Shown in pieces: positions 45,528-54,256 of a stretch of 64,000 bases of DNA (its first letter is position 1; each line of letters begins with the position of its first letter). A program made the translations under genes and the position numbers. The notes beneath the pieces are model-generated. The model was not told where the DNA came from. It worked only from the letters and a program-made list of their open reading frames with translations, and made no database searches. The DNA is from Lachnospiraceae bacterium (GTDB lineage: Bacteria; Bacillota; Clostridia; Lachnospirales; Lachnospiraceae): positions 124,001-188,000 of the forward strand of contig CABJBK010000001.1 in NCBI GenBank assembly GCA_902363825.1, written 5' to 3'.

Positions 45528-45731
45528 ATGATAAAGATATTTATATGTCCGAAATGCGGATGGATGCGTGAAGTATCGCGGAGAAAAGAAGTCGAATGTT
45601 TTAAATGCGGTGAGAAACAGATGGTGCCGGTAAAACTTACCTATGAAAAGTATGCGTATATGACACCGCAGGAACGGGCGGATTATGCGGAAAGCTGGCA
45701 GTATATCCACAGGAGCGATAAACAGAGTTAA
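45528..45731 (+). CDS. small zinc-ribbon protein
   Basis: 67 residues from ATG 45528 (the longer frame from GTG 45498 lacks a ribosome site). Two CxxC knuckles, CPKC and CFKC, about 20 residues apart form a rubredoxin-like zinc ribbon; the rest is polar and helical (TPQERADYAESWQYIHRS). I do not recognise a function. It is placed tightly after a GT2 and before the promoter of the initiating transferase, so a regulatory or chaperone role in the cluster is possible but unproven. Confidence 0.65.
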   Translation: MIKIFICPKCGWMREVSRRKEVECFKCGEKQMVPVKLTYEKYAYMTPQERADYAESWQYIHRSDKQS

Positions 45732-45754
45732 GAAACATTTAATATAATTTCCGG

Positions 45755-45783
45755 TTGTCCAAATGATATTTGTATTGTAAAAT
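45755..45783 (+). promoter_or_regulatory. sigma-A promoter for the initiating transferase
   Basis: -35 TTGTCC (45755-45760), 17-base spacer, -10 TAAAAT (45778-45783), 60 bases before ATG 45843. The leader is AT-rich, with two ATTACAAAAA direct repeats. Confidence 0.62.
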
Positions 45784-45842
45784 AAGAAACAGATATTACA
45801 AAAATATTACAAAAAAACCAGAAATTGTAATGAGGCAAAAAG

Positions 45843-47252
45843 ATGTATAAAAAAGAAAATAAAAGTTGGGCAAAGCATCTGGATTTTACGCTGCTTGACA
45901 TTGCGTGTCTCCAGCTTGCGTTTTTGCTTTCCTACTTCCTAAGACTGGGGATCTCTCTTCCATATCGAAATGAGCAGTATCAGAGACTTGCTGTGATCCT
46001 GGTCATGATCGATATTTGTGTTGTTTTTTTCGCGGAAGCCTACAAGGGGATTTTGCGCAGAAATAAATATCAGGAATTAAAAGCAGTCATTATCCACTGT
46101 TCCGTGATCTTTCTCGGACTTCTGGTATATATGTACGCGACAAAACAATCAGCAATCTATTCGAGACAGATGTTATTTGTATATCTGTTCCTTTCCATTG
46201 TGTTTGAATTTATCGGAAGGGTAACATTAAAGCGCTATATCCGCAGACGGATCTTAAACAGCCGTTACCGTTCCACGATGATCATTGTGACCACAAAGGA
46301 ATATGTGGAGGAATGTTTAAGAAACTTTGAAAATATGGAATACACGGAATTCTCGGTGGACGGTGTCGTTGTCGTGGACGAACAGCTCAAGGGCACTACG
46401 ATCCGTGGCGTGCCGGTTGTGGCGAACGCGGATGATTTCTTTGAGTATGTGCGGACGAACGTGGTGGATGAAGTATTCATAAACGGAAACACCAGAGAAA
46501 GCAGTGAGGCACTGGCAAATGACCTGTTAGAAATGGGGATCATTGTGCATTTCAGCCTGGTAGAGGAATCCCAGATGATGCCAAACCGCGTGATCGAGCA
46601 GGTCGGCAGATATCTGGTGCTCACATCGAGTATGAAGATCGCCTCTTCACGGGAGCTGTTTTTAAAACGCTGTATGGACATTGCAGGAAGCCTGATCGGA
46701 CTGGCACTGACCGGGATCGCGTTTGTGATCTTCGCCCCGATTATTAAGAAGCAGTCGCCGGGACCGGTGTTCTTTGCGCAGGTGCGTGTGGGAAAGAACG
46801 GAAGACAGTTCAAGTTTTACAAGTTCCGCTCGATGAACGTCAACGCCGAGGAACAGAAAAAAGAGCTGATGGCACAGAATGAGATGGACGGGCATATGTT
46901 TAAGATGGCTAATGATCCGAGGATCTTTCCGATCGGAAAATTCATGCGGAAATATTCCATCGATGAACTGCCGCAGTTCTGGAACATCTTAAAAGGCGAT
47001 ATGAGCCTGGTCGGAACCAGACCGCCGACCGTGGAAGAATTTGAAAATTATGATCTGAAACACAAGGCGAGACTCGGGATCAAACCGGGGCTTACTGGAA
47101 TGTGGCAGGTCAGCGGACGCAGCGATATCAAAGATTTTGAAGAAGTGGTCGGACTGGATACTTATTATATCGCGCACTGGGATCTTGAACTTGACATCAA
47201 AATCCTGTTAAAAACTATCAAGGTCGTAGTGACCGGACGAGGATCAGAATAA
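45843..47252 (+). CDS. undecaprenyl-phosphate sugar-phosphate transferase (WbaP/WcaJ-like)
   Basis: 469 residues. Four N-terminal membrane helices (~20-130), a CoA-binding-like Rossmann region (~145-250), then a re-entrant helix and the PF02397 catalytic domain (~275-469): SPGPVFFAQVRVGKNGRQFKF, FYKFRSM, KYSIDELPQFWNI, GDMSLVGTRPP and PGLTGMWQVSGRS. It transfers hexose-1-phosphate (often glucose or galactose) to undecaprenyl phosphate, the first step of polysaccharide assembly. GAGG precedes the ATG, and the gene has its own promoter. It is the only initiating transferase in the window, so it may serve both flippase systems. Confidence 0.93.
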   Translation: MYKKENKSWAKHLDFTLLDIACLQLAFLLSYFLRLGISLPYRNEQYQRLAVILVMIDICVVFFAEAYKGILRRNKYQELKAVIIHCSVIFLGLLVYMYATKQSAIYSRQMLFVYLFLSIVFEFIGRVTLKRYIRRRILNSRYRSTMIIVTTKEYVEECLRNFENMEYTEFSVDGVVVVDEQLKGTTIRGVPVVANADDFFEYVRTNVVDEVFINGNTRESSEALANDLLEMGIIVHFSLVEESQMMPNRVIEQVGRYLVLTSSMKIASSRELFLKRCMDIAGSLIGLALTGIAFVIFAPIIKKQSPGPVFFAQVRVGKNGRQFKFYKFRSMNVNAEEQKKELMAQNEMDGHMFKMANDPRIFPIGKFMRKYSIDELPQFWNILKGDMSLVGTRPPTVEEFENYDLKHKARLGIKPGLTGMWQVSGRSDIKDFEEVVGLDTYYIAHWDLELDIKILLKTIKVVVTGRGSE

Positions 47253-47253
47253 A

Positions 47254-48414
47254 ATGAGACATATTTATATTATAGGCTCCAAGGGAATCCCTGCAAACTA
47301 TGGCGGTTTTGAAACGTTTGTGGAGCAGCTGACGGCGGGGCGCCAGTCGGAAGAGATCGTGTATCATGTGGCATGCATGGATGAAAAGGCAGAGGTTGTG
47401 CGCTATAACGGCGCGGAGTGTTTTCATCTCGTGGTGCCGTCCATAGGACCTGCGAAGGCGGTTTATTATGATTTAAAGGCGATCGCCTGGTGTCTGCATG
47501 ATATCAGAAAGAATAACATCAAAGACGCGGTGGTCTATGTGCTTGCATGCAGGATCGGGCCGTTTATCGGAACATGGAAGAAGCGCCTTGCGGCATGCGG
47601 GGCAAAACTTTATGTAAACCCGGATGGACATGAGTGGAAGCGTGCCAAGTGGAATTGTCTCATACGGAAATACTGGAAATTTTCCGAAAAGCTCATGGTA
47701 AAGCATGCGGATCTTCTGATCTGTGATTCAAAGAATATCGAAAGCTATATCAGAAGAAGCTATGCGAAATATCATCCGGCAACGACATATATCGCCTATG
47801 GAGCGGCGGAAGCAAAAAAAGAAACTGCGGAGACCGCAGCGAAACTGGATGCGTGGTATCAGGAACACGGCGTGAAAAGCGGCGGATACTATCTGGTGGT
47901 CGGACGCTTTGTGCCGGAGAATAATTATGAGACCATGCTGCGGGAATTTATGGAGTCCAGAACCGATAAGGACTTTGTGCTGATCACGAATGTGGAGCAC
48001 AATAAATTCTATGAAAAACTGCAGGCGGAGACCGGATTTGACAAAGATGCGCGGATCAAATTTGTCGGAACCGTATATGATGCGGCGCTGCTTGCGCTGA
48101 TCCGGAAAAATGCCTACGGATATCTGCATGGGCATGAGGTTGGAGGAACCAATCCGTCCCTGCTTGAGGCGCTCGGAAGCACGGATCTGAATCTGCTTTT
48201 GGATGTCGGGTTTAATTCAGAAGTGGCAAGAGACGGCGCGTTATATTGGAGCAAGGAGCCGGGAAATCTCGGCAGACTCTTAAAGCGTGCGGATGAGATG
48301 AAGGAAGCGGAGCGAAAAGAGCTTGGTGAGCGGGCGAAGGAGCGGATCCGAAAAGATTACAGCTGGCCTTATATCATAGAAAAATATGAAAAACTGTTTT
48401 TAGAGCAGAAGTAG
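47254..48414 (+). CDS. GT4 glycosyltransferase with DUF1972 N-terminus (Cps2T-like rhamnosyltransferase)
   Basis: 386 residues. IYIIGSKGIPANYGGFETFVEQL opens a DUF1972 domain, the signature of Cps2T/RgpA-type beta-1,4-rhamnosyltransferases that act second after the initiating transferase in streptococcal capsules. The GT-B C-terminal half contains YLVVGRFVPENNYE and GYLHGHEVGGTNPSLLEALG, the E-x7-E-type donor site of GT4. It starts one base after the WbaP stop. The likely acceptor is the lipid-linked first sugar. Confidence 0.9.
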   Translation: MRHIYIIGSKGIPANYGGFETFVEQLTAGRQSEEIVYHVACMDEKAEVVRYNGAECFHLVVPSIGPAKAVYYDLKAIAWCLHDIRKNNIKDAVVYVLACRIGPFIGTWKKRLAACGAKLYVNPDGHEWKRAKWNCLIRKYWKFSEKLMVKHADLLICDSKNIESYIRRSYAKYHPATTYIAYGAAEAKKETAETAAKLDAWYQEHGVKSGGYYLVVGRFVPENNYETMLREFMESRTDKDFVLITNVEHNKFYEKLQAETGFDKDARIKFVGTVYDAALLALIRKNAYGYLHGHEVGGTNPSLLEALGSTDLNLLLDVGFNSEVARDGALYWSKEPGNLGRLLKRADEMKEAERKELGERAKERIRKDYSWPYIIEKYEKLFLEQK

Positions 48415-48430
48415 GAAACAGGATAATAAT

Positions 48431-49165
48431 ATGGAAGAGAACAAAAAGCGGGTATCTGTCGCGATGGCAGCCTATAACGGACTGCCCTACATCAGGGAGC
48501 AGGTAATATCCATTTTGAAAAATCTGACCGCGGAGGACGAACTTATCATATCGGATGACGGATCTACGGATAAGACCCCGGAATTTCTGGCGGAGCTTGC
48601 AAAAGAGGACGCGCGGGTGCGTGTGGTGCAGGGGCCGGGAAGCGGGATCAAGAAAAATTTTGAGAATGCGTTAAAACATTGTCTGGGAAATTATATTTTC
48701 CTTGCGGACCAGGATGACATCTGGGCGGATGACAAGGTGGAAAAAATGATGTGTGTATTTGAAACAAAGGACGTCTCGCTGGTGATGCATGACGCGGTCG
48801 TCGTCAATGAGGATCATACGGAAGAGCTCATGCCTTCTTTTTTTGCGTACCGTGGTTCAAAAGCCGGGGCATGTGCCAATATCATAAAAAACACTTATAT
48901 GGGCTGCTGCATGGCATTCCGCAGGGAAGTATTGCAGTGGATCCTGCCGATACCGGAAGAGATCCAGATGCATGACCAGTGGATCGGGGTACTCAATGAC
49001 CTGAAGGGAAGCGGAACCTGTATTATGCCGGAAAAACTGCTTTTTTACCGCAGGCATGAGCATAACAATTCAGATTTTTCCCACAATACGGTACCGGTTA
49101 TGATAAAGAACCGGATTGTTTTCCTGCGCGCGCTGCACAGGCAGCTGCGGCGTCTTAAAAATTAA
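48431..49165 (+). CDS. GT2 glycosyltransferase
   Basis: 244 residues, a compact single GT-A domain: VSVAMAAYNGLPYIREQVISI, ISDDGSTDKT, FLADQDDIWADDK (DxD as DQDD) and a C-terminal helix. Similar to short rhamnosyl- or hexosyltransferases and to the GT2 at 55213-56112, which shares the DQDDxW site. An AGGA site precedes the ATG, 16 bases after the GT4. It would add the third or a later sugar of the repeat unit (inference). Confidence 0.87.
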   Translation: MEENKKRVSVAMAAYNGLPYIREQVISILKNLTAEDELIISDDGSTDKTPEFLAELAKEDARVRVVQGPGSGIKKNFENALKHCLGNYIFLADQDDIWADDKVEKMMCVFETKDVSLVMHDAVVVNEDHTEELMPSFFAYRGSKAGACANIIKNTYMGCCMAFRREVLQWILPIPEEIQMHDQWIGVLNDLKGSGTCIMPEKLLFYRRHEHNNSDFSHNTVPVMIKNRIVFLRALHRQLRRLKN

Positions 49166-49191
49166 ACATTTATTAAGAAAAGGGGAAAATA

Positions 49192-49220
49192 TTGACACAA
49201 GAATTGATTTATTATATAGT
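49192..49220 (+). promoter_or_regulatory. near-consensus sigma-A promoter for the LCP gene
   Basis: Perfect -35 TTGACA (49192-49197), 17-base spacer, -10 TATAGT (49215-49220), about 45 bases before ATG 49266. This is the strongest-looking promoter in the window. Confidence 0.8.
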
Positions 49221-49265
49221 TAATTGGTTGTTTATCGTAATACATAGAGAGAAATGGAGAGAACA

Positions 49266-50621
49266 ATGAGCGAACAGAATGGAAATCGAAACAGACCGTC
49301 TGGAAGCAGACCATCTGGTGCACATACATCATCTTCCGGCGGTACACGCAGACCGGCGCAGCAGCGGAGCGGCAGTCAGCATTCCGGTCAGGGTGAGAGA
49401 AGAAGAACGACATCCCAGCAGGGAGGAAAGCGTAATACAAACACACGTCCGAATCCAAACGGAAACAGACCGGGTGGAAAGAAAGTGACCAAGAAACAGC
49501 GCAAAAAGAGAAAAGTGATCATTTATGTCATTGAGATCATCGTACTGCTGATCTTACTTTTGATCCTCGGCGTCTGGATGAAATTAAACAAGATCGACCG
49601 CGGTACGATCAAAGAGGAAGATCTTACGATCAACCAGCTGGACAGTGAGACACAGGCGCTGCTTTCCGGTTATACGAACATTGCGCTGTTTGGACTGGAC
49701 AACCGTTCCAACGGTGATTTTGATACCGGACGAAGCGACAGTATCATTGTGGTAAGTATCAACAACGATACCAAGGAAGTCCGCATGGTCTCCATCTACC
49801 GTGATACTTATCTGGATATGGATACCACAGACGGCAGCTTCGCGAAAGCAAATGCGGCATATTCCAAGGGAGGTCCGACACAGGCGATCTCCATGTTAAA
49901 TAAAAACCTCGATCTGGATATCACAGATTATGTATCTGTAGACTTTAACGCGGTTGCGGATTGTGTGGATCTGCTCGGCGGAATCACCATGGATATCACA
50001 GATGAAGAAGCTGCGATCATGAACGGTGAGACCGAACACCAGGATTACATCGGGGAGGTTGCGCAGGTAACCGGAAAAGAAGCACATTATCTGGATGGTG
50101 GTGGAACGTATAACCTCGATGGTGTACAGGCAACGGCCTATGCCCGCATCCGTTATACAGCCGGTGACGATTACCGTCGTGCGCTCCGTCAGAGAACTGT
50201 CATCACAAAGCTGATCGAAAAGGCAAAGAAGGCAGATGTCGCCACACTGACCAAGATCGTGGATAAGATGACAGAGGAAGTTTCCACCAGCTACTCCAAT
50301 AAGGAGCTTCTTGGCATGGCAGTATATCTGCAGAGTTATGAACTGGCAGATACCTGTGGATTCCCGTTCTATAAGAACACGGCCAATGTCGGAAAACAGG
50401 GTGACTGTGTCATTCCTTGCGATCTTACGACAAACGTGGAAGAACTCCATACTTTCCTGTTTGAGGATGAGAATTATACGCCGTCCAACACAGTAGAGGC
50501 GATCAGTGACAAGATCACGACCAAGACAGGATATTCGGCAGATGATGCGGTGAAGACGTCCGATCCGACGGAGGAAGATCATACGAAGACAGATGATGTA
50601 GAAAGTACCGAAACCGAATAG
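49266..50621 (+). CDS. LytR-CpsA-Psr (LCP) family cell-wall polymer ligase
   Basis: 451 residues from ATG 49266 (GGAGAG 4 bases upstream; ATG 49254 is possible). An ~80-residue cytoplasmic tail rich in Arg, Asn, Gly and Ser precedes a basic stretch (KKVTKKQRKKRKV) and one membrane helix (~84-106). The LCP domain (~140-340) has NIALFGLDNR, TGRSDSIIVVSI, VRMVSIYRDTYLDM, VDFNAVADCVDLLGGI and YARIRYTAGDDYRRALRQRTV, carrying the Arg/Asp residues that hold the polyprenyl diphosphate and metal. LCP enzymes attach wall glycopolymers from undecaprenyl diphosphate to peptidoglycan on the outer face. It closes the polysaccharide block. Confidence 0.92.
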   Translation: MSEQNGNRNRPSGSRPSGAHTSSSGGTRRPAQQRSGSQHSGQGERRRTTSQQGGKRNTNTRPNPNGNRPGGKKVTKKQRKKRKVIIYVIEIIVLLILLLILGVWMKLNKIDRGTIKEEDLTINQLDSETQALLSGYTNIALFGLDNRSNGDFDTGRSDSIIVVSINNDTKEVRMVSIYRDTYLDMDTTDGSFAKANAAYSKGGPTQAISMLNKNLDLDITDYVSVDFNAVADCVDLLGGITMDITDEEAAIMNGETEHQDYIGEVAQVTGKEAHYLDGGGTYNLDGVQATAYARIRYTAGDDYRRALRQRTVITKLIEKAKKADVATLTKIVDKMTEEVSTSYSNKELLGMAVYLQSYELADTCGFPFYKNTANVGKQGDCVIPCDLTTNVEELHTFLFEDENYTPSNTVEAISDKITTKTGYSADDAVKTSDPTEEDHTKTDDVESTETE

Positions 50622-50646
50622 ATAGTAAGTAACAGTAAAAAGAAGC

Positions 50647-50682
50647 GTCTGCTTCCGCGGTTATGCGGGGGCAGACCTTTGT
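50647..50682 (+). terminator. intrinsic terminator after LCP
   Basis: GTCTGC (50647-50652) and GCAGAC (50671-50676) enclose an inner CCGC/GCGG stem; the tail CTTTGTTGT is only moderately T-rich. Confidence 0.65.
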
Positions 50683-50718
50683 TGTATAAAGAAAACAAAG
50701 ATAAAGTGAGGAAAGACT

Positions 50719-52551
50719 ATGTGTGGAATTGTTGGATATATTGGAAAAAAACAGGCTGCGCCGATCTTATTGGATGGTCTCGAAAAGCTGGAATACCGTG
50801 GCTATGACTCGGCGGGAATGGCAGTGTATGACGGAGCGCAGATCAATATCAAAAAAGCGACCGGACGTTTGAAGGTGTTAAATGAGCTGACGCATGGCGG
50901 GGAACTGCTTCCGGGAACCGTTGGGATTGGACACACCCGCTGGGCAACGCACGGAGAACCGTCGGACGTCAATGCGCATCCGCATTTTAACGCGGATCAT
51001 ACGATCGCGGTGGTACACAACGGGATCATTGAGAACTATTTAAAGCTGAGAAACCAGCTGATCGAAAAGGGATATTCTTTTATTTCCGAGACAGATACCG
51101 AGGTTGTCGCACATCTTTTGGATTACTACTACAAAAAGTGTGAAAATCCGCTCGAGGCAGTGACAAAGATCATGCACCGAGTGGAAGGATCTTACGCGCT
51201 CGGCATTCTGTTTGCGGATGAACCGGATGTGGTTTATGCCGTGCGGAAAGACAGCCCGCTTATCGTGGGAAAAGGAAAAGAAGGAAATCTGATCGCTTCG
51301 GATGTCCCTGCAGTATTAAAATATACCAGAGAAGTATATTTTATCGAAAATGAGGAGATTGCAAGACTTTCCGAGAAAAACATTGAATTTTTTAATGTGG
51401 ACGGTGAGATCATACAAAAAGAGTCCAAGACGATCGAGTGGGACATCAACGCGGCGGAAAAAGGCGGCTATGAGCATTTTATGTTAAAAGAGATGTATGA
51501 ACAGCCGAAGACCGTGCGCGATACTTTAAGCCCGAGGATCAAGGACGGCAGGATCGTGATCGAAGAACTTGGCATGACAGACGAGGAGATCGCGTCCATT
51601 CAGAAGATCCATATCGTTGCCTGTGGTTCCGCATATCACACGGGTGTGACGAACAAGTACATCTTCGAGGGACTTGCGCGTATCCCGGTGGAAGTGGATG
51701 TCGCGAGTGAGTTCCGTTACCGGGATCCGATCCTTGAGAAGGGAACGCTTGTTGTGATCATCAGCCAGTCCGGGGAGACCGCGGATACGCTTGCGGCACT
51801 GCGTCTGGCGAAAGAGCGCGGCATCATGACACTTGGCATTGTAAATGTAGTCGGAAGCTCGATCGCACGTGAGGCGGATAAGGTAATGTATACCTGGGCA
51901 GGACCGGAGATCGCGGTTGCGACCACAAAGGCATACAGCGCGCAGTTAATAGCGCTGTATCTGCTTGCGATCAAGTTTGCGCAGGTGCGCGGAAAGATCA
52001 CAGAGAGTGAGACGGCAGAGCTGATCACGGATTTAAAGAAGCTGCCGGATCAGATCGAGATGTTACTCCACAATAAGGAGAAGATCCAGCGTTTTGCGAA
52101 CCGCTATATTGCAGCAAAGGATGTATTCTTTATCGGCAGAGGGATCGATTATGCGATCTCACTGGAAGGATCCCTCAAATTAAAAGAGATCTCCTATATC
52201 CATTCCGAAGCCTATGCGGCGGGAGAATTAAAACACGGCACGATCTCACTGATCGAGGACGGCACTTTAGTCACGGCAGTAGTGACACAGAAAGACCTCT
52301 ATAAAAAGACGATCAGTAACATTGTGGAGGTGCGCACGCGCGGGGCATTTGTGCTTGCCATCACCAACGAGGAAAATACCGAGATCGAAAAGGCAGCGGA
52401 TTATGTGATCTATCTGCCGCAGACCAACAGATATTTCACCAATTCCCTCGCGATCATCCCGTTACAGCTTTTCGCGTATTATGTGGCGGTCGGCAAGGGA
52501 TGCGACGTAGACAAGCCGCGTAACCTCGCAAAATCGGTTACGGTTGAATAA
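50719..52551 (+). CDS. glmS: glutamine-fructose-6-phosphate aminotransferase
   Basis: 610 residues. MCGIVGYIGKK supplies the N-terminal nucleophile Cys after Met removal; HTRWATHG and the HNGIIENY loop complete the glutaminase domain (~1-240). Two SIS domains follow (CGSAYHTG, SQSGETADT, YAAGELKHG), and DKPRNLAKSVTVE is the standard end. It makes glucosamine-6-phosphate for peptidoglycan and UDP-GlcNAc. GAGG precedes the ATG. The 97-base leader is too short for a glmS ribozyme and none of its conserved core is visible. No phosphoglucosamine mutase is adjacent, unlike the usual glmM-glmS order in Firmicutes. Confidence 0.96.
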   Translation: MCGIVGYIGKKQAAPILLDGLEKLEYRGYDSAGMAVYDGAQINIKKATGRLKVLNELTHGGELLPGTVGIGHTRWATHGEPSDVNAHPHFNADHTIAVVHNGIIENYLKLRNQLIEKGYSFISETDTEVVAHLLDYYYKKCENPLEAVTKIMHRVEGSYALGILFADEPDVVYAVRKDSPLIVGKGKEGNLIASDVPAVLKYTREVYFIENEEIARLSEKNIEFFNVDGEIIQKESKTIEWDINAAEKGGYEHFMLKEMYEQPKTVRDTLSPRIKDGRIVIEELGMTDEEIASIQKIHIVACGSAYHTGVTNKYIFEGLARIPVEVDVASEFRYRDPILEKGTLVVIISQSGETADTLAALRLAKERGIMTLGIVNVVGSSIAREADKVMYTWAGPEIAVATTKAYSAQLIALYLLAIKFAQVRGKITESETAELITDLKKLPDQIEMLLHNKEKIQRFANRYIAAKDVFFIGRGIDYAISLEGSLKLKEISYIHSEAYAAGELKHGTISLIEDGTLVTAVVTQKDLYKKTISNIVEVRTRGAFVLAITNEENTEIEKAADYVIYLPQTNRYFTNSLAIIPLQLFAYYVAVGKGCDVDKPRNLAKSVTVE

Positions 52552-52560
52552 TTATGGATT

Positions 52561-52635
52561 TTTTGTGAAGAAAAGGAAATTGTTATCTATTATCACAAAA
52601 GCGTCACAATTATATACTAGACTGATGTCACAAAA
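52561..52635 (+). promoter_or_regulatory. htrA promoter region with repeated TCACAAAA boxes
   Basis: -10 TATACT (52613-52618) with a weak -35 TTATCA (52590-52595), 17-base spacer. TCACAAAA at 52593, TCACAAT at 52604, TCACAAAA at 52628 and the inverted TTTTGTGA at 52561 surround it, as expected for a response-regulator-controlled stress promoter. Confidence 0.55.
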
Positions 52636-52680
52636 GAAAAAGAGGAACTGATATCAGAGGAGACGAAAGGAGAAATCGTT

Positions 52681-54138
52681 ATGGATAACAATCAGAACAA
52701 CAACTTTTCTGGTTCTTCATATAACAACAATCAGTACAATTACAATAATGATAACCAGAATACAAGCGGAACATGGAGCAGCTCGGGAAACGCACAGAAT
52801 TCCTGGAGCGCAAATGCCGGAGCCAATATGAATGGCGCGAACATGGGCGGCGGGATGAATGATCCGAAACAGAAACGCCCGAAGAAAGAACGCAAAAAAG
52901 GCGGCTTTGGAGAAAAACTTGCAAAATGTGTTGCGATTGCGCTGGTATTCGGACTGGTCGGAGGCAGTGTATTTGCCGGAACCAATTACGCAGTCGGCAG
53001 ACTGACCGGAAGCAATACCACACAGACGGCGAACGTAAAAGAACAGGAGGAAGAAGAGACTACGCACTTAAAGCAGTCCGCAAAGGACAGCTCCGGAAAA
53101 GACGCAGTCGATACGACAGATACCTCAAGTACAGCAACTTCAGTATCGGATGTTTCCGGAATTGTTTCGGAAGTAATGCCGTCCATCGTTGCGATCACCA
53201 ATATGAGTGAGCAGCAGTATGAGAACTTTTTTGGACAGACAGGAACCCGTGAAAGCGAGAGCGCCGGTTCCGGTATCATTGTAAGTCAGGACGATGATTA
53301 TTTATATATCGCGACCAACAACCATGTGGTAGAGGGCGCGACAACACTGACCGTACAGTTTATTGATGACTCCACGGCATCCGCGGAAGTAAAGGGCACT
53401 GCGGCATCCAGCGATCTTGCAGTGGTTCAGGTAGCAAAGAGCAGCATGCAGCAGGATACTTTAAGCCAGGTAAAGGTAGCGACACTTGGTGATTCGGACA
53501 GCCTTCAGGTTGGTGAGGGCGCGATTGCGATCGGAAACGCACTCGGATACGGACAGTCCGTAACAACCGGTGTCATCAGTGCAGTCAACCGTTCCGTTTC
53601 CATGCAGGATGAGACGACCGGTGAAGAGATCACAAACGAGCTGCTTCAGACAGATGCGGCGATCAATCCTGGTAACAGTGGCGGCGCTTTGCTTAATATG
53701 AAAGGCGAAGTCATCGGTATCAATGAAATGAAGTATTCGGATACCCAGGTGGAAGGTATGGGCTATTCCATCCCGATCTCCAAGGCAGCGCCGATCATTG
53801 ACCGGCTGATCAGCAGACAGGCAGCGGATTCCGCTTCCTACATCGGTATCAACGGTGTTAACGTAACTTCACAGATCGCGTCTGCTTATAAGATGCCGAT
53901 CGGTATCTATGTTGCGCAGGTAGTCAGTGGATCACCGTCAGAACAGGCAGGTATTCTGCAGGGAGATATCATCACTCAGTTTGACGGAACCGATGTAAAA
54001 ACCATGTCTGACTTGAAGGATACGCTCGAGTATTACGCACCGGGTACCCAGGTAGAAGTTACCGTTCAGCGGCCGGCGAACGGACAGTACACGGAACAGA
54101 CCGTTACCGTAACACTCGGTACAAAGCCGCAGCAGTAA
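52681..54138 (+). CDS. htrA: membrane-anchored HtrA/DegP-type serine protease with PDZ domain
   Basis: 485 residues. A long Asn/Gly-rich N-terminus (~1-60), a basic stretch and one membrane helix (~80-105) precede a low-complexity linker. The trypsin-like domain has the triad H215 (NNHVVEG), D245 (SSDLAVV) and S333 (GNSGGALL). One PDZ domain follows (~395-480; IGINGVNV, GIYVAQVVSGSPSEQAGILQGDIITQFDG). It would degrade or refold misfolded proteins outside the membrane. The ribosome site is GAAAGGAG. It is a natural partner of the exported repeat proteins upstream. It has its own promoter and terminator. Confidence 0.94.
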   Translation: MDNNQNNNFSGSSYNNNQYNYNNDNQNTSGTWSSSGNAQNSWSANAGANMNGANMGGGMNDPKQKRPKKERKKGGFGEKLAKCVAIALVFGLVGGSVFAGTNYAVGRLTGSNTTQTANVKEQEEEETTHLKQSAKDSSGKDAVDTTDTSSTATSVSDVSGIVSEVMPSIVAITNMSEQQYENFFGQTGTRESESAGSGIIVSQDDDYLYIATNNHVVEGATTLTVQFIDDSTASAEVKGTAASSDLAVVQVAKSSMQQDTLSQVKVATLGDSDSLQVGEGAIAIGNALGYGQSVTTGVISAVNRSVSMQDETTGEEITNELLQTDAAINPGNSGGALLNMKGEVIGINEMKYSDTQVEGMGYSIPISKAAPIIDRLISRQAADSASYIGINGVNVTSQIASAYKMPIGIYVAQVVSGSPSEQAGILQGDIITQFDGTDVKTMSDLKDTLEYYAPGTQVEVTVQRPANGQYTEQTVTVTLGTKPQQ

Positions 54139-54159
54139 AATATGATAGAATAAGGAACA

Positions 54160-54185
54160 GACCGGAGACTTTCTCCGGTCTTTTT
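54160..54185 (+). terminator. strong intrinsic terminator after htrA
   Basis: GACCGGAGA (54160-54168) and TCTCCGGTC (54172-54180) form a perfect 9-base stem with a 3-base loop, followed by TTTTT. Confidence 0.92.
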
Positions 54186-54197
54186 CCGGTTTAGAGG

Positions 54198-54226
54198 TTG
54201 TGGAGAAGTCTAAAATGTGCTAACAT
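54198..54226 (+). promoter_or_regulatory. sigma-A promoter for carbamate kinase
   Basis: -35 TTGTGG (54198-54203), 17-base spacer, -10 TAACAT (54221-54226), 31 bases before ATG 54257. Confidence 0.55.
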
Positions 54227-54256
54227 AGAGATATATTTTGTGGGAGGTCGACTTTG

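Noticed and set aside
50622..50718. Possible glmS ribozyme in the leader of glmS
   Set aside because: Only 97 bases are available, part of which is a terminator, and the conserved ribozyme core is not visible.
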